A stretch of DNA of 64,000 bases, taken from contig NZ_CP010802.1 in assembly GCF_001278055.1 (NCBI RefSeq), positions 248,001 to 312,000 of the forward strand. Reading direction: 5' to 3'. Under the pieces are notes generated by a model. That model searched no databases. It was not told where the DNA came from and saw only the letters and a list, made by a program, of their open reading frames with translations. Numbering within the stretch: position 1 is the first letter of the stretch; each line of letters opens with the position of its first letter. The position numbers were made by a program, and so were the translations under genes. Shown in pieces: positions 36,112 through 47,014 of the stretch. Source of the DNA: Desulfuromonas soudanensis. Lineage in GTDB: Bacteria > Desulfobacterota > Desulfuromonadia > Desulfuromonadales > WTL.

Positions 36112-36615
36112 ATGGAAACACTCTTTTTCTATCTGGTCGCTCTGGTGGCCGTCGTCTCGGGGATCCTCGTCGTCAAGGCCAAGAATCCCGTCAACAGCGC
36201 CATTTCCCTGGTGATGACCTTCGTCTGTCTGGCGACCTTCTACGTCATGCTGAATGCACCGTTTATGGCGGCCATCCAGATCATGGTCTATGCCGGGGCG
36301 ATCATCGTCCTGATCATCTTCGTCATCATGCTGCTCAATCTCGGCACCGACGTGCAAATCCGCACAAGCCACAGCGTCGCCGGCGGGGTGGTGGCTTCGG
36401 CACTCGTGCTCTTACAGGTGCTCTACCTTCTCGGCCGCGGTCAGGTCGCAGGGGTGCAGGGGAAAATTGATGCCGCGGTGGTGGAATCCGTAGGCCATAC
36501 CGAACTCATCGGCACGGCCCTGTTCACCGAGTTCCTTCTCCCCTTCGAAATCACCTCGATCCTTCTTCTCGTGGCGATCATCGGAGCCGTCGTTCTCACC
36601 AAGAGAACCGTTTAG
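36112..36615 (+). CDS. nuoJ: NADH-quinone oxidoreductase subunit J
   Basis: The 167-residue protein has five membrane helices and the conserved IQIMVYAGAIIVLIIFVIML stretch (about 57-76) with the helix bulge linked to proton coupling. AGAGGAG precedes the ATG. Confidence 0.94.
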   Translation: METLFFYLVALVAVVSGILVVKAKNPVNSAISLVMTFVCLATFYVMLNAPFMAAIQIMVYAGAIIVLIIFVIMLLNLGTDVQIRTSHSVAGGVVASALVLLQVLYLLGRGQVAGVQGKIDAAVVESVGHTELIGTALFTEFLLPFEITSILLLVAIIGAVVLTKRTV

Positions 36616-36639
36616 CAGACAAGGACAGGAGAGCAGATC

Positions 36640-36942
36640 ATGATTACCGTAAATCACTACCTGGTGCTCAGCGCAATCCTTTTTTCCATCGGGACCTTTG
36701 GTGTCCTGACCCGGAAAAATGCCATTGTCATCTTCATGTGTATCGAGTTGATGCTCAATTCCGTCAACCTTACCTTCATCGCGCTCTCCAACCATCTGGG
36801 GAATCTCGACGGGCAGATCTTCGTCTTTTTCGTCATGACCGTTGCTGCTGCCGAAGCCGCGGTCGGTCTGGCTCTGATGATTGCCTTCTTCCGGAATCGG
36901 GAATCCATCGATGTCGAGGATTTCAATCTGCTGAAATGGTAA
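36640..36942 (+). CDS. nuoK: NADH-quinone oxidoreductase subunit K
   Basis: The 100-residue protein has three membrane helices with the conserved Glu in [11 protein letters not shown] and the [10 protein letters not shown] stretch with the second Glu. It forms the fourth proton path with NuoJ and NuoN. Confidence 0.95.
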   Translation: MITVNHYLVLSAILFSIGTFGVLTRKNAIVIFMCIELMLNSVNLTFIALSNHLGNLDGQIFVFFVMTVAAAEAAVGLALMIAFFRNRESIDVEDFNLLKW

Positions 36943-36990
36943 GCGAGTGCTGTTTCGCCTAGTGGCCCATTCCGCTTAGAGGAGATATAG

Positions 36991-38976
36991 ATGTACGACA
37001 AACTGTGGCTCATCCCGTTCTTTCCCCTGCTGGGCTCCGTCATCAACGGACTGCTCGGCAAGAAGATCAAGAATGAGAAGGTGATCGGGGGGATCGCAAC
37101 CCTGGCTATCGCTTCTTCCTTTGCGGTCTCCTGCATGTATTTTTTCCAACTCCTCGGCGATCCGGTCAAGGTTCATGAAAATGTCCTCGCCCCCTGGATT
37201 ACCGTCGGCAACCTGCAGGTGGATTGGGGCTTTCTTCTCGATCCTCTCTCGGCCCTGATGATTCTGGTCGTCTCGGGAGTCGGGTCGCTGATTCACCTCT
37301 ACTCCATCGGCTACATGCACGGGGAGGAAGGGTTCTACCGCTACTTCTCCTACCTGAACCTCTTCTGCTTCTCCATGCTGATGCTGGTCCTCGGCAACAA
37401 CGCCCTGGTGATGTTCATCGGCTGGGAGGGGGTCGGGCTCTGCTCCTATCTCCTCATCGGCTACTATTTCCACAAAAAGAGCGCCGGAGACGCGGCCAAA
37501 AAGGCCTTCGTGGTCAACCGCATCGGCGACTTCGGTTTCCTCCTCGGGCTTTTCACTCTCTACTGGACCCTCGGCAGCGAGCATGGCATCTGGACCCTCA
37601 ATTTCGTCCAGATCGCCGAGCACGGACACCTCCTCGGTGCCGGAAGCCTGGTGGTCACCGTCGTGACACTCTGCTTCTTCCTCGGCGCCACCGGCAAGTC
37701 GGCGCAAATCCCCCTCTTCACCTGGCTCCCCGACGCCATGGAAGGCCCGACTCCCGTTTCGGCCCTCATCCATGCCGCCACCATGGTTACCGCCGGCGTT
37801 TACATGATCGGGCGCATGAACGGACTCTTTGCCATGTCCCCGGACACGATGATGGTCATCGCCATCGTCGGCGCCGCCACCGCCCTCTTCGCCGCCACCA
37901 TCGGCATGGCCCAGAACGACATCAAACGGGTTCTGGCCTACTCCACGGTCTCCCAGCTCGGCTACATGTTCCTGGCCATGGGCGTCGGCGCCTTTACCGC
38001 CGGTATTTTTCACCTCATGACCCACGCCTTCTTCAAGGCCTGCCTCTTCCTCGGCTCCGGTTCCGTGATTCACGCCATGCACTACGCCTATCACAAGGCC
38101 CATCTCCATGACGACGCCCAGGACATGCGCAACATGGGCGGCCTGTGGAAGAAGATGCCCGTGACCTGGATCACCTTTCTCGTTTCGACCCTGGCCATTT
38201 CCGGGATCCCCGGTCTCTCCGGATTCTTCTCCAAGGACGAGATTCTCTGGATGGCCTTTTCCTCCACCCGCGGCGGCTGGATTCTCTGGGCCGTCGGCGC
38301 CCTGGCCGCCGGCATGACCGCCTTCTACATGTTCCGTCTCGTCTTCATGACCTTCCACGGGACCGCGCGTACCCATGCCAAGGCCAAGGACCACGTCCAT
38401 GAATCGCCCCTGGTCATCACCATCCCCCTGATGGTCCTCGGCGCCCTCGCCCTGGTCGGCGGCTGGATCGGCGTACCCAAGCCGATCGGCGATCTCTTCG
38501 GCGGCATGTCCAACCACTTCGAACACTTCCTGGCCCCGGTCTTCGAGCACACCCAGGAACTCTACGGCATTCATGCCCAGCATTCACTGCATGCCTTCGA
38601 ATGGCCGCTGATGGGGATCTCCGTCGGCATCGCCCTGGTCGGCATCTTCCTCGCCTGGGTGATGTACATCAAGAATCCTTCGCTCCCCGGCAAGTTCGTG
38701 GCCGCCTTTGCGCCCCTGCACCGGGCGGTCTTCAACAAGTGGTACGTGGACGAGATCTACGATGCCCTTTTCGTCAACCCGACCAAGCGTCTCGGAACCT
38801 TTCTCTGGAAGGGGTTCGATGTGGTCGTCGTCGACGGCATCGTCAACGGATTCGGCAAGGTGGCCCATGGGCTCTCCCGCGCTCTGCGGCATACCCAGAG
38901 CGGTTATCTTCACAACTATGCCATGAGCATGGTGGTCGGCCTCGTGGTGATCGTGGCGATTTACGTCTTCCGCTAA
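36991..38976 (+). CDS. nuoL: NADH-quinone oxidoreductase subunit L
   Basis: The 661-residue antiporter-like subunit has 16 or so membrane segments, the Lys and Glu of the proton path (FIGWEGVGLCSY, TGKSAQIPLFTWLPDAM), and the long lateral helix near the C-terminus. It is the distal proton pump. AGAGGAG precedes the ATG. Confidence 0.95.
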   Translation: MYDKLWLIPFFPLLGSVINGLLGKKIKNEKVIGGIATLAIASSFAVSCMYFFQLLGDPVKVHENVLAPWITVGNLQVDWGFLLDPLSALMILVVSGVGSLIHLYSIGYMHGEEGFYRYFSYLNLFCFSMLMLVLGNNALVMFIGWEGVGLCSYLLIGYYFHKKSAGDAAKKAFVVNRIGDFGFLLGLFTLYWTLGSEHGIWTLNFVQIAEHGHLLGAGSLVVTVVTLCFFLGATGKSAQIPLFTWLPDAMEGPTPVSALIHAATMVTAGVYMIGRMNGLFAMSPDTMMVIAIVGAATALFAATIGMAQNDIKRVLAYSTVSQLGYMFLAMGVGAFTAGIFHLMTHAFFKACLFLGSGSVIHAMHYAYHKAHLHDDAQDMRNMGGLWKKMPVTWITFLVSTLAISGIPGLSGFFSKDEILWMAFSSTRGGWILWAVGALAAGMTAFYMFRLVFMTFHGTARTHAKAKDHVHESPLVITIPLMVLGALALVGGWIGVPKPIGDLFGGMSNHFEHFLAPVFEHTQELYGIHAQHSLHAFEWPLMGISVGIALVGIFLAWVMYIKNPSLPGKFVAAFAPLHRAVFNKWYVDEIYDALFVNPTKRLGTFLWKGFDVVVVDGIVNGFGKVAHGLSRALRHTQSGYLHNYAMSMVVGLVVIVAIYVFR

Positions 38977-39019
38977 CAGCGCTGTTCGATTTGCGATAGA
39001 GATATAAGGAGCGATTTTC

Positions 39020-40573
39020 ATGAGCCAACACCTTCTCAGCTGGATGACCTTTCTCCCTCTTTTGGGACTCCTGGTCCTCCTGTTCATTCCCAGGGACAAC
39101 GGGGGCCTGCTCAAGGGCATTACCCTGGTGGTGACCATTATCACCTTCTTCGTCAGCCTCCCCCTGGCCTTCGACGACGTCTTCAAGACGTCCGCCGCCA
39201 TGCAATACACCGAGTTTGTTCCGTGGATCAGCGTCGGCAGCTACTTCCAGATGAACTACAACATCGGCATCGACGGCATCAGTCTCTGGCTGGTCCTGCT
39301 GACCACCTTTATCATGCCGATCGCCGTCCTCTCCACCTGGAACGCCGTCGACAAGAACATCAAGGGGTTCATGGCCCTGCTCCTTCTTCTCGAGACCGCC
39401 ATGCTCGGGGCCTTCATCGCCCTCGACCTCTTCCTGTTCTACATCTTCTGGGAACTGATGCTGATCCCCATGTACTTCATGATCGGCATCTGGGGCGGAA
39501 AGAACCGCATCTACGCCGCGATCAAATTCTTCATCTACACCGCCGTCGGTTCGCTGCTGATGCTGGTGGCTATCATGTACATCTACTATGCCGCAGTCCA
39601 GTCCGGGGTCGCCATGGACGGCTTCAGCATCGCACATTTCTATGACCTGAACATTCCAGCGCACCTGCAGACCTGGCTCTTCCTCGCCTTCGCGTTCAGC
39701 TTCGCCATCAAGGTGCCGATGTTCCCGGTTCACACCTGGTTGCCCGATGCCCATACGGAAGCACCGACGGCCGGTTCGGTTATCCTCGCCGCCATCATGC
39801 TGAAAATGGGGACCTACGGCTATATCCGCTTCGCCATGCCCCTCTTCCCCGAGGCGACCCACCAGTTCATCCCCTACCTCTCCCTGCTGGCGGTCATCGG
39901 CATCATTTACGGCGCCCTGGTGGCGATGATGCAGGACGACGTCAAGAAGCTGGTCGCCTACTCCTCCGTCTCCCATCTCGGCTTCGTCATGCTCGGCATC
40001 TTTGCCCTGAACATGCAGGGGTTGAGCGGCGGCATGCTGCAGATGGTCAATCACGGCATCTCCACCGGCGCGCTCTTCCTCATCGTCGGCTTCATCTATG
40101 AGCGCCGCCACACCCGGGCCATCGCCGACTTCGGCGGCCTCGCCAAGGTGATGCCGGTCTTTGCCACCATCTTCATGATCATCACCTTCTCCTCCATCGG
40201 GCTTCCGGGGACCAACGGCTTCGTCGGCGAGTTCCTCATCCTGCTCGGGGCGTTCGAAAGCGAGCTGCGCTGGTTTGCCGTCTTCGCCACCACCGGCGTC
40301 ATCTTCGCCGCCGTCTATATGCTGTGGATGTTCCAGCGCGTCATGTTCGGCGAGCTGAAAAACCCCGCCAACGAAAAACTCAAGGACCTCTCCCTTCGCG
40401 AGGTCGTTATCATGATTCCCCTGCTGGTATTCGTCTTCTGGATCGGCGTCTACCCCAACACCTTCCTGGAGAAGATGAATCCCTCCATGGAGCAGCTCAT
40501 GGAGCAGGTTAACGGGAAGCATCAGGTCGCTTCGGTGGAGCAGGTCAACCACCACCAGGTGGATGTGAAGTAA
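39020..40573 (+). CDS. nuoM: NADH-quinone oxidoreductase subunit M
   Basis: The 517-residue antiporter-like subunit shows IFWELMLIPMYF with the key Glu, VPMFPVHTWLPDAHTEAP, and GLPGTNGFVGEF. It is the second proton pump. The C-terminal tail ends in a His-rich HHHQVDVK-like stretch (NHHQVDVK). Confidence 0.95.
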   Translation: MSQHLLSWMTFLPLLGLLVLLFIPRDNGGLLKGITLVVTIITFFVSLPLAFDDVFKTSAAMQYTEFVPWISVGSYFQMNYNIGIDGISLWLVLLTTFIMPIAVLSTWNAVDKNIKGFMALLLLLETAMLGAFIALDLFLFYIFWELMLIPMYFMIGIWGGKNRIYAAIKFFIYTAVGSLLMLVAIMYIYYAAVQSGVAMDGFSIAHFYDLNIPAHLQTWLFLAFAFSFAIKVPMFPVHTWLPDAHTEAPTAGSVILAAIMLKMGTYGYIRFAMPLFPEATHQFIPYLSLLAVIGIIYGALVAMMQDDVKKLVAYSSVSHLGFVMLGIFALNMQGLSGGMLQMVNHGISTGALFLIVGFIYERRHTRAIADFGGLAKVMPVFATIFMIITFSSIGLPGTNGFVGEFLILLGAFESELRWFAVFATTGVIFAAVYMLWMFQRVMFGELKNPANEKLKDLSLREVVIMIPLLVFVFWIGVYPNTFLEKMNPSMEQLMEQVNGKHQVASVEQVNHHQVDVK

Positions 40574-40620
40574 ACACCGAGCCGCTCAAGGACTAACCCT
40601 GCTTCCGGAGGAGCATTTCC

Positions 40621-42090
40621 ATGGAAAATCTGGTGCAAATTGCCATGAATAACGTCAATTTCGGAGCGATCATGCCGGCACTCGTGCTGTCCTTGTTCGG
40701 CATGGCTCTGCTCCTTATCAATGTCTTCTCCCCCCGGGGAAAGACCGCCCACGTCGCCTGGCTCAGCATGGTCGCCATCGGCGTCACGGCTGTCGTCGCC
40801 GTCAACGCCTGGAACAAGCCGTTCCAGGAAATCACCGGCTTTGCCGGTCATGTGGCCCTCGACAACTTCGCCACCTTCTTCAATATCATCTTCCTGGTCG
40901 CCGCCGGGCTGACCATCCTCATGTCCGATGACTACCTCAAGCGCGAGGGATATCCGGTGGGGGAATACTATCCGCTGATCCTCCTCTGCACCGCCGGGGC
41001 GATGTTCATGGCTTCGGGGATCAACCTGATGACCATCTTCCTCGGCCTCGAGGTCCTCTCCGTCGCACTCTACGTCCTGGCCGGCTTTTTCCGCGATCAG
41101 GCGCAGTCCAACGAGGCCGGACTCAAATACTTCTTTCTCGGCGCCTTTTCCACCGGCTTTCTCCTCTACGGGATCGCTCTCCTCTACGGCGTTACCGGCA
41201 CCACCAACGTCGCCGAGATCGGCGGCTATCTCAACGCCAACCCCGGCGCCTACAGCAACCTGATGACCGTGGCCGGGATGATTCTTCTCAGCGTCGGCTT
41301 TCTCTTCAAGATTGCCATCGTCCCCTTCCACATGTGGGCCCCCGACGTCTACCAGGGCGCGCCGACCCCGATCACCGCCTTCATGAGCGCCGGTCCCAAG
41401 GCCGCTGCCTTCGCCGCCTTTTTGCGGGTCTTCTTTCTCGGTCTCGGCGGGATGCAGGCCGACTGGACCTCGCTCCTCTGGGTCCTTGCCGTCCTCACCA
41501 TGTTTGTCGGCAACGTCCTTGCCATCTACCAAACCAACTTGAAGCGGATGCTCGCCTATTCCTCGGTGGCCCACGCCGGGTATGCCTTGGTCGGCATGGT
41601 GGCGGCCAACGCCGTCGGCGTCTCCGGCGTCCTCTTCTACATGCTCGCCTACACGCTGATGAACCTCGGCGCCTTTGCCGTTTTGGTTCTTCTCGGGAAA
41701 AAGGGGGAGGAGAACCTCACCCTCGACGGGATCGCCGGGTTCGGTTACAAGCGTCCCTATCTCGGGGTGGCGTTGACCATCTTCCTCTTCTCGTTGATGG
41801 GCATTCCCCCCACCGTCGGATTCACCGGCAAGTTCTACATCTTCGCAGGCGCCGTCAAGGCCGGGTACGTCTGGCTGGCGATCCTCGGTGTTCTCAACTC
41901 CGCGCTCTCCCTCTACTACTACCTGCGGGTCATGGTCTACATGTACTTCAAGGAACCGACCGAAGATTTCAGCTGGGTCAAGGTCCAGGTCGGAGCCGTT
42001 ATCTCTGTTCTTATCGCCCTGGCTGGCGTCCTCTACCTGGGAGTCATCCCCGGCAAAGTCATGGACCTGGCCAAAATGGCGCTTTTTTGA
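40621..42090 (+). CDS. nuoN: NADH-quinone oxidoreductase subunit N
   Basis: The 489-residue antiporter-like subunit has the GLEVLSVALYVL stretch with its Glu, PFHMWAPDVYQGAPTP, and GIPPTVGFTGKFYIF. It is the third proton pump and the last gene of the operon, with a strong terminator 27 bases after the stop. Confidence 0.95.
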   Translation: MENLVQIAMNNVNFGAIMPALVLSLFGMALLLINVFSPRGKTAHVAWLSMVAIGVTAVVAVNAWNKPFQEITGFAGHVALDNFATFFNIIFLVAAGLTILMSDDYLKREGYPVGEYYPLILLCTAGAMFMASGINLMTIFLGLEVLSVALYVLAGFFRDQAQSNEAGLKYFFLGAFSTGFLLYGIALLYGVTGTTNVAEIGGYLNANPGAYSNLMTVAGMILLSVGFLFKIAIVPFHMWAPDVYQGAPTPITAFMSAGPKAAAFAAFLRVFFLGLGGMQADWTSLLWVLAVLTMFVGNVLAIYQTNLKRMLAYSSVAHAGYALVGMVAANAVGVSGVLFYMLAYTLMNLGAFAVLVLLGKKGEENLTLDGIAGFGYKRPYLGVALTIFLFSLMGIPPTVGFTGKFYIFAGAVKAGYVWLAILGVLNSALSLYYYLRVMVYMYFKEPTEDFSWVKVQVGAVISVLIALAGVLYLGVIPGKVMDLAKMALF

Positions 42091-42116
42091 TCCTCTCGAT
42101 TCACCGCTGTTGCCCC

Positions 42117-42150
42117 GGCCCCCCGGAATTTTCGGGGGGCCGTTTTTTTT
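42117..42150 (+). terminator. Rho-independent terminator of the nuo operon
   Basis: GGCCCCCCG (42117-42125) pairs with CGGGGGGCC (42133-42141), then G and eight Ts. A textbook terminator. Confidence 0.95.
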
Positions 42151-42155
42151 GCCTG

Positions 42156-42184
42156 CTGACGAATGGGGACAAATCATCTACAAT
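42156..42184 (+). promoter_or_regulatory. Promoter of the ubiD-like/recQ operon
   Basis: CTGACG (42156-42161), a 17-bp spacer and TACAAT (42179-42184), 36 bases before the GTG at 42220 and just after the nuo terminator. Confidence 0.65.
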
Positions 42185-42219
42185 AGCCCTTTGAGCAATC
42201 AGGCGGAAAGGGAGAAATC

Positions 42220-43626
42220 GTGTCCATTGTCGATTTGAGGGGTTTATTGGCCCTGGTCGAGGAGGCCGGCGACCTGTGCCGGGTGACGGCCGAAGTCGAC
42301 CCGCTGCTGGAGATCGCCGCGATCACCGACCGCGTCAGCAAGGGGGCCGGGGGGGGGCGCGCCCTCCTCTTCGAAAATGTCCGCGGCTATCCCTTTGCCG
42401 TGCTCACCAACCTCTTCGGTTCTCGGCGACGCACCTCCTGGGCTCTGTGGACAGATGACATCGAGGCCCTGGCCCGGCGCATCGCCCGGGAAATTGCCGC
42501 CGGGTCGGGGAGCGGCGCCGCCCGCCTGCAAGCCCTGGTGGAGGATCCTGCCTATCTGCCGCGCCTGGTGGCCAGTGCCCCCTGTCAGCAGGTCATCCAC
42601 CGCGACGGCCCCCTGCTCCAGGTCCTCCCCGCCCTGCAGGCCTGGCCGGGGGACGGCGGCCGGTTCTTAACCCTCCCGCTGGTCTTCACCCGTGATCCCG
42701 GCACCGGCCGCACCAATTGCGGCATGTACCGGGTCCAACTCTTCGACGACAACTGCGCGGCCATCGACTGGCGGCGCGGTTCCGACGGCTACCGTCATCA
42801 CGCCGCCTGGAGTGCCCGGGGGAAACGGATGCCGGTGGCAATTGCCCTCGGCGGCGATCCGGCGCTGATCTATGCCGCCGCCGCCCCGGTTCCGACGGGG
42901 GTCGACGAGGTCTCCTTCGCCGGGTACCTGCGCCAGGTCCCTGTGGCGATGGCCCGGTGCCTCAGCTGCGACCTCGAGGTGCCTGCCGCCGCCGAATTCG
43001 TCATCGAGGGCTATTTCGTCCCGGGCGAAACCCGCCCGAGCGGCCCCTTCGGCAATCACAGCGGCCGCTACGTTCCGGCGTCTCCGGCACCCCTGTTCCA
43101 CGTCACGGCCGTCACCCACCGCCGCGACGCCCTCTATCCCTGCACCGTCGTCGGTCCGCCGCCCATGGAAGACTGTTTCCTCGCCCAGGCGACGGAGCGC
43201 CTTTTTCTGCCGTTGCTGCGCGTGGATCATCCGCAGATCGTCGATGTTCACTCCCCCATGGAGGGGATTTTTCACGGCTGCACCCTGATATCCATGACCA
43301 AGAAGGAGCCGGGAGGGGGGCGGGCCATCGCCCTGGCCCTGTGGCGGCGGGGGCGTCTCAAGGACGCCCGGCTGCTGGTCATCGTCGATGCCGATGTGGA
43401 CGTCCACAACCCTTCGCAGGTTTTCTGGCATACCATCAACACGATCGATCCGCGCCGTGACCTGCGCATCGACGGGTTGCGCATCGCCATCGACGCCACC
43501 GTCAAGCTCGCCGGCGAGGAGGGGTGCGAACCACCGTCCCCCAGGGTCGAAGCCGACGAGGCGACTCTGGCGCTTCTGGCGGCGCGCTGGGAAGAATACG
43601 GCATCGACGGGAGTCTTGACCGATGA
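42220..43626 (+). CDS. ubiD: UbiD family prenylated-FMN decarboxylase
   Basis: The 468-residue protein has the UbiD fold with the conserved R and E residues in [10 protein letters not shown] and [20 protein letters not shown]. Enzymes of this family use prenylated FMN made by UbiX to remove aromatic carboxylates. In this genome it probably decarboxylates the prenylated 1,4-dihydroxy-6-naphthoate of the futalosine menaquinone route (called MqnL in that route); the ubiA- and ubiX-like genes and mqnE/mqnC lie 6 to 9 kb downstream. Start is GTG with AAGGGAG upstream. Its stop overlaps the recQ ATG. Confidence 0.85.
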   Translation: MSIVDLRGLLALVEEAGDLCRVTAEVDPLLEIAAITDRVSKGAGGGRALLFENVRGYPFAVLTNLFGSRRRTSWALWTDDIEALARRIAREIAAGSGSGAARLQALVEDPAYLPRLVASAPCQQVIHRDGPLLQVLPALQAWPGDGGRFLTLPLVFTRDPGTGRTNCGMYRVQLFDDNCAAIDWRRGSDGYRHHAAWSARGKRMPVAIALGGDPALIYAAAAPVPTGVDEVSFAGYLRQVPVAMARCLSCDLEVPAAAEFVIEGYFVPGETRPSGPFGNHSGRYVPASPAPLFHVTAVTHRRDALYPCTVVGPPPMEDCFLAQATERLFLPLLRVDHPQIVDVHSPMEGIFHGCTLISMTKKEPGGGRAIALALWRRGRLKDARLLVIVDADVDVHNPSQVFWHTINTIDPRRDLRIDGLRIAIDATVKLAGEEGCEPPSPRVEADEATLALLAARWEEYGIDGSLDR

Positions 43627-45434
43627 AGCGAACACCCCTGCAGACCCTGAGCGAGGTCTTCGGCTACGGCGCCTTTCGCGATCCGCAGCAGGCGATTATC
43701 GAGACCCTGATTGCCGGTGAGGACGCTTTCGTCCTGATGCCGACCGGCGGCGGCAAGTCCCTCTGCTACCAGATTCCGGCCCTGCACCGGTCGGGGGTGG
43801 CCATCGTCGTTTCGCCGCTGATCTCCTTGATGAAGGACCAGGTCGACGCCCTGCGCGCCAACGGCGTGGAATGCGCCCACTACAATTCGACCCTCAAGGC
43901 GGCCGAGGCCCGCGAGGTCCTGGAGCGGCTCCATGGCGGCAGACTCGACCTCCTCTATATCGCACCGGAGCGGCTGATGAGCGCCGAATTCCTCGGGCGC
44001 CTCGCCGAGATCCCCATCGCCCTCTTTGCCATCGACGAGGCCCACTGCGTCTCCCAATGGGGGCACGATTTCCGCCCCGAGTACGTCGAGCTCGGCCGGC
44101 TACGCCGGGAATTCCCCAAGGTGCCGATGATCGCCCTCACCGCCACCGCCGACCCCCAGACCCGGGACGACATCCGGCGCCGCCTCGGTCTCGACCGGGC
44201 CCGTTCCTTCGTCGCCGGATTCGACCGCCCCAACATCCGCTACACCGTGGTCGACAAGGCGAGGCCTGCCGCCCAGCTCCTGGAGTTTCTCGCCGGCCGC
44301 AGGGAGCAGTCGGGGATCGTCTACGCCCTCTCCCGCAAGCGGGTCGAGGAGGTCGCCGCCCGCCTCGTGGCCGCCGGGATCTCCGCCGCCCCCTACCACG
44401 CCGGGATGGCCGCCGGTGAGCGGCAGCGGGTGCAGGACGATTTCTTGCGGGACGAGCTGCAGGTGGTGGTGGCGACGGTCGCCTTCGGCATGGGGATCGA
44501 CAAGCCCAATGTGCGTTTCGTCGTCCACTACGATCTCCCCAAGAACATCGAGAGCTATTATCAGGAGACCGGCCGCGCCGGGCGCGACGGACTCCCCGCC
44601 GAGGCTCTCCTCCTCTTCGGCTACGGCGACATCGCCATCGTCCGCGGCCTCATCGAAAAAGGGGGGAATCCCGAGCAGAACCGCATCGAGCTGCACAAGC
44701 TGCAGACGATCATCGGTTTTGCCGAACCCCTGACCTGCCGGCGACGGGTCCTTCTCGGTTATTTCGGCGAGAGCCTCGAGGAGGACTGCGGCAACTGCGA
44801 CATCTGTCTCAACCCCCCCGAGACCTACGACGCCACCGAACAGGCGCAGAAGGCCCTCTCCTGCGTCTACCGGGTGGGGCAGCGCTTCGGCATGGGTCAC
44901 GTCATCGAGGTGCTGCGGGGCGCCCGCAGCGAACGGATCCTCAAGCTCGGGCACGACCGGCTCTCCACCTACGGCATCGGTGCGGCCACCAGCGCCGAGG
45001 CCTGGGGGGGGCTGATCCGTCAGCTCATTCACCGCGGCTATCTGGTCCAGGATGTCGCCGCCTACTCGGTGCTGCGTCTCACCGAGAGCGCCCGTCCGGT
45101 TCTGCGGGGAGAGGAGCCCCTTTTTCTCCCCCGGCCGCGGGTCAAGGCCCGGGAGAAGAAGGCGCCGCGTCGCCGGGGGGGGGAGCTCGAATACGACCAG
45201 CTCCTTTTCGAGCGGCTGCGCGCTTTGCGCAAGGAGATCGCCGCCGCCGAAGGGGTTCCCCCCTACGTGGTCTTCGGCGACGCCACCCTGGCGGAGATGG
45301 CCGCAAACCTCCCGGCTCATCGGGAGGCGCTCCTTACGGTCGGCGGAGTCGGCAAGCACAAGCTCGAGAAGTACGGGGACTCCTTCCTGCGGGAAATCCT
45401 CGCCTATTGCGCCGAGGAGACCGCCGGACAATGA
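43623..45434 (+). CDS. recQ: ATP-dependent DNA helicase RecQ
   Basis: The 603-residue protein has MPTGGGKSL (39-47), DEAH (138-141), the RecQ-Ct zinc site (CRRRVL...CGNCDIC), a winged-helix region, and a C-terminal HRDC domain (about 520-595). It unwinds DNA 3' to 5' in recombination repair. It overlaps both neighbours by ATGA, so it is translationally coupled to the ubiD-like gene and to the channel gene. Confidence 0.94.
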   Translation: MKRTPLQTLSEVFGYGAFRDPQQAIIETLIAGEDAFVLMPTGGGKSLCYQIPALHRSGVAIVVSPLISLMKDQVDALRANGVECAHYNSTLKAAEAREVLERLHGGRLDLLYIAPERLMSAEFLGRLAEIPIALFAIDEAHCVSQWGHDFRPEYVELGRLRREFPKVPMIALTATADPQTRDDIRRRLGLDRARSFVAGFDRPNIRYTVVDKARPAAQLLEFLAGRREQSGIVYALSRKRVEEVAARLVAAGISAAPYHAGMAAGERQRVQDDFLRDELQVVVATVAFGMGIDKPNVRFVVHYDLPKNIESYYQETGRAGRDGLPAEALLLFGYGDIAIVRGLIEKGGNPEQNRIELHKLQTIIGFAEPLTCRRRVLLGYFGESLEEDCGNCDICLNPPETYDATEQAQKALSCVYRVGQRFGMGHVIEVLRGARSERILKLGHDRLSTYGIGAATSAEAWGGLIRQLIHRGYLVQDVAAYSVLRLTESARPVLRGEEPLFLPRPRVKAREKKAPRRRGGELEYDQLLFERLRALRKEIAAAEGVPPYVVFGDATLAEMAANLPAHREALLTVGGVGKHKLEKYGDSFLREILAYCAEETAGQ

Positions 45435-46279
45435 TCAGGATCCAGGGACCGGGGGAAGAGGGCCCGAGCCTTTCGGCCCGGGGGTGGCGGGCGACTCTCC
45501 ACGAGGTGATCTTCGAGGCCGACACCCCGGCGGGGAAGGCCTTTGACGTTCTGCTGATCCTCAGCATCCTCCTCAGTGTGGCGGCGGTGATGCTCGACAG
45601 CGTCGCCACCGTCCGTCTGGCCTGGGGGCGCTGGCTCTACGGCGTCGAGTGGTTCTTCACCCTCCTCTTTACCGTCGAGTACCTGCTGCGCCTCTCCTGC
45701 GTCGGGAAGCCGCTGCGCTACGCCCGCAGTTTTTTCGGCCTCGTCGATCTCCTGGCCATCCTCCCCACCTTTCTCAGCCTCCTTCTCCCGGGGACCCAGT
45801 ATCTGCTGACGATTCGCGTCCTGCGCATTCTGCGGATTTTCCGAATACTCAAGCTGGCCCAGTACCTCGGCGAGGCCAGGGTTCTGATGGAGGCTTTGGG
45901 GGCGAGCCGGCGGAAGATCACCGTCTTCCTCCTGGCCATTCTGACCCTGGTGGTGATTTCCGGTTCGCTGATGTACGTCGTCGAAGGGTCGGGGGGCGGG
46001 TTCACCAGTATCCCGATGAGCATTTACTGGGCGATCGTCACCCTGACGACCGTCGGCTACGGGGATATCTCGCCGAAGACCGGCCTCGGGCAGATGCTCG
46101 CTTCGCTGATCATGATCATGGGTTATGGAATCATCGCCGTCCCCACCGGGATCGTCACCGTGGAGATGACCCAGGCCTTCGGCCGCAGGAAAATTTCCAC
46201 CCAGGCCTGCCCCATGTGCAGCGCCGACGGCCACGACAGCGACGCCGTCCACTGCAAATTCTGCGGCGCCGCACTTTAG
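45431..46279 (+). CDS. Voltage-gated-type potassium channel with C-terminal zinc ribbon
   Basis: The 282-residue protein has six membrane segments, an Arg-rich S4-like helix ([13 protein letters not shown]), and the potassium filter TVGYGD (207-212) before the last helix. After the membrane part comes a four-Cys zinc ribbon (Cys260, Cys263, Cys275, Cys278), an unusual ending for a channel that might sense metal or redox state. The ATG overlaps the recQ stop, and the stop overlaps the convergent pcm stop. Confidence 0.85.
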   Translation: MIRIQGPGEEGPSLSARGWRATLHEVIFEADTPAGKAFDVLLILSILLSVAAVMLDSVATVRLAWGRWLYGVEWFFTLLFTVEYLLRLSCVGKPLRYARSFFGLVDLLAILPTFLSLLLPGTQYLLTIRVLRILRIFRILKLAQYLGEARVLMEALGASRRKITVFLLAILTLVVISGSLMYVVEGSGGGFTSIPMSIYWAIVTLTTVGYGDISPKTGLGQMLASLIMIMGYGIIAVPTGIVTVEMTQAFGRRKISTQACPMCSADGHDSDAVHCKFCGAAL

Positions 46280-46947
46280 GAGGGTTCGCTGTCGCCGCCG
46301 GTGAGGGGGACGAAGGCCACGCCGAGAATCTCCCGGCGAAGGATCTTCCCTGCGCCGCTCTTTTCGAGGAGAAGAAGCTTCTGGTAGCCGCTGGGGGAGC
46401 CGACGGGGATGACCAGCTTTCCGCCGGGTTTGAGCTGTTCGACGAGGGGAGGGGGGACATGGCCGGCGGCGGCGGTGACGAGGATGCCGTCAAAGGGAGC
46501 ATGCTCCGGCCAGCCGTGGTAGCCGTTGCCGCTGGCCACCGCGACGTTGTCGCAACTGAGGCGCTTCAATCGCTTTTCGGCCTCTTGCGCCAGCTCGGGG
46601 ATGATCTCCAGCGAATAGACCTGACGCACCAGGCGGGAGAGGATCGCCGCCTGGTACCCCGAGCCGGTTCCCACTTCGAGGACGGTGTCTTCTGCCGTCG
46701 TGTTGAGGAGATCGGTCATCAGTGCGACGATGAAGGGCTGGGAGATCGTCTGTCCGAGTCCAATGGGGAGGGCGTTGTCGGCGTAGGCGCAGGCTCGGAT
46801 CTCCGGCGGGACGAATTCCTCCCGAGGGACTGCGGCCATCGCCTCCAGGACCCGGCGGTCGAAGCTGCTGCGCCCGGTGAGGTGCCGGGTCAGGGAGCAT
46901 TCCCGCTCGATGGTCTGCAGCATCTCGCGCAGGGGTGAGGACGTCAT
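46276..46947 (-). CDS. pcm: Protein-L-isoaspartate O-methyltransferase
   Basis: The 223-residue protein has IGLGQTISQP, the SAM motif VLEVGTGSGYQAAIL (about 89-103) and the ILVTAAAGHVPPPLVEQL stretch (about 153-170), all typical of PCMT. It methylates isoaspartate residues to start protein repair. AAGGAG lies upstream of the ATG. Its stop codon overlaps that of the channel gene, tail to tail, with no room for a separate terminator. Confidence 0.93.
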   Translation of the reverse strand: MTSSPLREMLQTIERECSLTRHLTGRSSFDRRVLEAMAAVPREEFVPPEIRACAYADNALPIGLGQTISQPFIVALMTDLLNTTAEDTVLEVGTGSGYQAAILSRLVRQVYSLEIIPELAQEAEKRLKRLSCDNVAVASGNGYHGWPEHAPFDGILVTAAAGHVPPPLVEQLKPGGKLVIPVGSPSGYQKLLLLEKSGAGKILRREILGVAFVPLTGGDSEPS

Positions 46948-47014
46948 TGCGGCTACGCTCCTTTTCGGGGTGCGAAACGGAGGATCTCTTTTCCTTTACC
47001 AATATCACCGGGGC

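Noticed and set aside
36976-38583. Long antisense frame opposite nuoL (535 codons)
   Set aside because: Composition is Gly/Asp/Glu/His-rich, the usual shadow of a hydrophobic membrane protein gene; the sense frame is certain.
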